Positions 61,958 through 64,000 of a stretch of 64,000 nt of DNA are shown piece by piece (within the stretch, counting starts at the first letter, position 1; every line of letters starts with the position of its first letter). The stretch covers positions 62,001 to 126,000 of the forward strand of contig NZ_SHLX01000021.1 of assembly GCF_004764705.1 (NCBI RefSeq), given 5' to 3'. This DNA is from Paenibacillus cymbidii. GTDB taxonomy: Bacteria > Bacillota > Bacilli > Paenibacillales > NBRC-103111. The notes beneath the pieces are model-generated. The model was not told the DNA's origin and searched no databases. It saw only the letters and a program-made list of their open reading frames with translations. The position numbers and the translations under genes were made by a program.

Positions 61958-63370
61958 TTACCCGAAGCGGCAGCCGGCCTGCATGCCGGCAAGCGCGGCC
62001 GGAATGTCCGGGAACAGGCCGCCGGCCGCGGCGGCGTAAATTGCCGCGCCGAACGCCGCTTCTTCTTCTACAGCCGATAGGTGAAAAGGCAGCTCCAGCC
62101 GCTGCTTCAGCAGCCGGCGCAGCGCCGGATTGCGGCGCAAACCGTTGCCCGCGCCGCATCCAACGGCCAACTCCCGGCGCAACGATTCCGGCAGCAGCGG
62201 GACGAATGCGGCCAACTCGTCGACAACCCCGTTCAGAAATCCCGCTATCAGCCGGGACGGCGTGAAGCCGTCGGATGCGATGTTGTCGATCGCGCCAGTC
62301 GCCGCGGGATTGCCTCGAGTTCCGTAGAACTGCGTCCGCACCCGCAACAACGGCGGACCGCCAGGCAAGGCCCGGCCGAGCTCCTCCTCCGCCAGACGGT
62401 TCATCCGTTCATACAGCGAAACGTCGTCCGCGGTTCCGGCGAACAAGCGGCACGTCTCGCGGAAGAAACCTTCCAGCAGTGCATACGCCTTGCCCCCGCC
62501 AAGCGTTGCGCCGACGAGCAGATAACCGCCTCCGGGAAACGGCCGCACGTCGAGCGCAGGGTCGATCGCCGCGAGGTTGTCCGGCCGCTCCGCGAATACC
62601 GACACTTGTGCGCCTGTGCCGACGTTAATCAGCAGCGTGCGCTCCAGTTGCGGCACAGCCCCGAGGAAGCTGGCCTGGTTGTCGCCGATCGCGCAGGCGA
62701 CGGCTTTGCCGTCCGCAGTACGGCCAACGAGACGAGTCCCGCCGGCCAGCTCCGGCAGAAGCGCCGCATCAAGCCCCGCCGCCGCCAGCGCCTGCCGGTC
62801 GAATGCCAGCGCATCCGCCGAGAACAGGCCCAAGCTGGCGGCAACGGAAGCGTCGATCAGCGGCCGCCGCGCGCCGCACAGCTTCATTGCCACATAATCG
62901 CCGATCGCGCATAACGCCGCCGCGCCCGCCGGCACCTCCTCGTTGCGCACATTATAAAGGTGCGTCGTCAAACCGTAACCGGCCGGGACGCGATAGCCGG
63001 TTTGCGCTTCAAGCCAGCCGGCGTATGTTTCCCCGGTCGGAAGCCGCTCGTCGCCGCGCCGGTCCTGCCACGTCATGAGCGAACCGAGCGCTTCGCCTGC
63101 CCCGTCCACATACAGCATGCCGTGCATTTGGCATGAAATGCCGATCGCCGCGACTTGCTCCCATAGCTGCCCGCAAGCGGCGATCATCTCTTTCACCAGC
63201 CGTGCGATTCGGTCGGGCTGCTGCAGCTCTTCCCAGCGGCGCGAAGACGGCAGCCGGGCATCGTTCGCCCTCGTCTCCGTATGGACGACGGCGCCGCCAG
63301 CCGCATCGGCCACCACACAGCAGACCGATGTTGTGCCAATATCGATTCCCGCCACATACGTCCCGCTCAT
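61958..63370 (-). CDS. FGGY-family carbohydrate kinase, sedoheptulokinase-like
   Basis: A 470-residue kinase. The FGGY N-domain opens YVAGIDIGTTSVCCVVADAAGG (phosphate loop), followed by GISCQMHGMLYVD and SLMTWQDRRGDE, where the Asp is the catalytic base region. The C-domain has INVGTGAQVSVF and ELAVGCGAGNGLRRNP. The overall pattern favours the sedoheptulokinase branch over xylulokinase or gluconokinase. ATG 63370 has a GGGGAGAG site. No transporter is adjacent, so the substrate may arise from the glycosidase-like protein downstream. Confidence 0.85.
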   Translation of the reverse strand: MSGTYVAGIDIGTTSVCCVVADAAGGAVVHTETRANDARLPSSRRWEELQQPDRIARLVKEMIAACGQLWEQVAAIGISCQMHGMLYVDGAGEALGSLMTWQDRRGDERLPTGETYAGWLEAQTGYRVPAGYGLTTHLYNVRNEEVPAGAAALCAIGDYVAMKLCGARRPLIDASVAASLGLFSADALAFDRQALAAAGLDAALLPELAGGTRLVGRTADGKAVACAIGDNQASFLGAVPQLERTLLINVGTGAQVSVFAERPDNLAAIDPALDVRPFPGGGYLLVGATLGGGKAYALLEGFFRETCRLFAGTADDVSLYERMNRLAEEELGRALPGGPPLLRVRTQFYGTRGNPAATGAIDNIASDGFTPSRLIAGFLNGVVDELAAFVPLLPESLRRELAVGCGAGNGLRRNPALRRLLKQRLELPFHLSAVEEEAAFGAAIYAAAAGGLFPDIPAALAGMQAGCRFG

Positions 63371-63616
63371 CGCGCGCTCTCCCCTTGTTCGCTTTCCCCG
63401 CCGTTGCCAAGTAACCTGCTTCACCCGATTTCCCCATCAAAAGGACCATCGAACGGACCGTCCAACGAACCGCCGAAACGCTCGCACTCCCGACCTGCAC
63501 CGGTTTCCTCCTTTTCACTGGTCCGCGCACAATCGGTGTTGCGGCTTGATGTCCGTGTTCTCCTCGTCGCCCCGTCCGCACGCTCGCCCGTTCGCCCTGT
63601 TCCGACAAGGTGTTCC

Positions 63617-63812
63617 GCGAAATAAGCCATCTTTTATTGCCTATTTCCCCCAAAATGAACAGTCGCGACGAAATAGCCAATGTTTCACTGGCTATTACCG
63701 CAGAATTGCCCCTTTGGCGGCGGTTCGGGGCAAATAACCAGTGTTTTCGCTGGCTATTTCTGCGGCAACAGGCGAATTCCTGCTAATCATTTTTCATGGG
63801 CTATTTCACTAA
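63617..63812. repeat. four-hairpin composite element, family A, copy 3
   Basis: Palindromes at 63620-63646, 63671-63696, 63732-63760 and 63783-63807 in the same order as copies 1 and 2, with more mismatches. It lies in the 487-base gap between the FGGY kinase and the truncated gene at the right edge. The rest of that gap (63371-63616) shows nothing recognisable. Confidence 0.8.
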
Positions 63813-63857
63813 TTCGCTGTTTCGCTGATCGCGACCAGCCCCGCTGGCCGGCCCGCC

Positions 63858-64000
63858 TTACTCGCCGGTGCCGCTGTCTTGCGGCAGCGCCAGCCGCCAT
63901 GCCCGCCTCGCCGCAAACTCGGCCCCGCCGCCCACCGCAAACAGCCCCGCTTCGGTGGCGAGCTCCGAGTCCGCATACGCCGTGCCGGAGACGATCGTGC
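63858..64000 (-). CDS. C-terminal fragment of an unidentified protein (truncated by window edge)
   Basis: Reading the minus strand, the frame is open from the right edge to TAA at 63858-63860, giving about 46 residues that begin TIVSGTAYADSELATEAG and end ALPQDSGTGE. The codon use is like neighbouring genes, with GC-rich third positions. The protein family cannot be recognised from this fragment; a carbohydrate-related protein would fit the neighbourhood, but only by position. Confidence 0.55.
   Translation of the reverse strand, partial: TIVSGTAYADSELATEAGLFAVGGGAEFAARRAWRLALPQDSGTGE

Overview
The window looks like chromosome from a GC-rich, endospore-forming member of the Paenibacillaceae (Paenibacillus/Cohnella type). 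This is inferred from an SspH-type small acid-soluble spore protein, two LplABC-type sugar ABC transporters, YesM/YesN-type sensor kinases and regulator, five AraC-type regulators, and many carbohydrate-active enzymes. No rRNA, tRNA, CRISPR array, prophage or transposase gene was seen.

Layout. 1-2.6 kb: 5' end of a membrane sensor protein, then selD-mnmH (selenophosphate synthesis and tRNA selenation). 2.6-4.1 kb: sspH, a small acidic protein, and Ku. 4.4-6.4 kb: a flavin/heme redox trio (ApbE, ferric-reductase-like membrane protein, Gly/Ser-rich membrane protein). 6.9-9.1 kb: an OmpR-family two-component pair. 9.2-15.5 kb: a secreted Ig-like/dockerin-like protein, a frameshifted subtilase, a GH2 beta-mannosidase and its AraC regulator. 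15.5-19.5 kb: stand-alone ATP-dependent DNA ligase, two Uma2 nuclease-fold paralogues and a LigD-type polymerase; with Ku these form a dispersed NHEJ set. 19.5-22.1 kb: cardiolipin synthase and a methyltransferase. 22.3-31.0 kb, all on the minus strand: an LplABC-type importer, an AraC activator and a four-gene acid-sugar pathway (Asp/Glu racemase-like, DHDPS-like aldolase, DUF1537 four-carbon acid-sugar kinase, Gfo/Idh oxidoreductase). 31-43.6 kb: a mix of predicted glycosidases, a PhyH dioxygenase with a divergent AraC regulator, a VWA lipoprotein, another lipoprotein, another Gfo/Idh enzyme and another AraC regulator. 43.6-59.1 kb: a large minus-strand polysaccharide locus: two tandem YesM-like kinases, LplABC importer, polysaccharide lyase, PHP hydrolase, YesN-like regulator, then a heterodimeric ABC exporter. 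60.2-64 kb: a TIM-barrel glycosidase-like protein, a sedoheptulokinase-like FGGY kinase and a truncated gene.

How the genes fit together. The strongest regulatory observation is a 29-bp block followed after exactly 20 bp by TATACT. It occurs upstream of the lyase-transporter operon and again upstream of the ABC exporter pair, so one regulator (most simply the YesN-like protein encoded between them) probably controls both. A second shared layout (GTGTAAA, 21 bp, -10-like hexamer) links the first importer to the acid-sugar operon.

The intergenic DNA is unusually rich in hairpin repeats. There are three full copies and one fragment of a ~200-bp four-hairpin element, two copies of another multi-hairpin element (one inside a 14-bp inverted repeat), and tandem arrays with periods of 38, 51, 52 and 50 bp. 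I found no convincing gene in 36.81-37.99 kb or 59.11-60.21 kb; both hold mainly these repeats.
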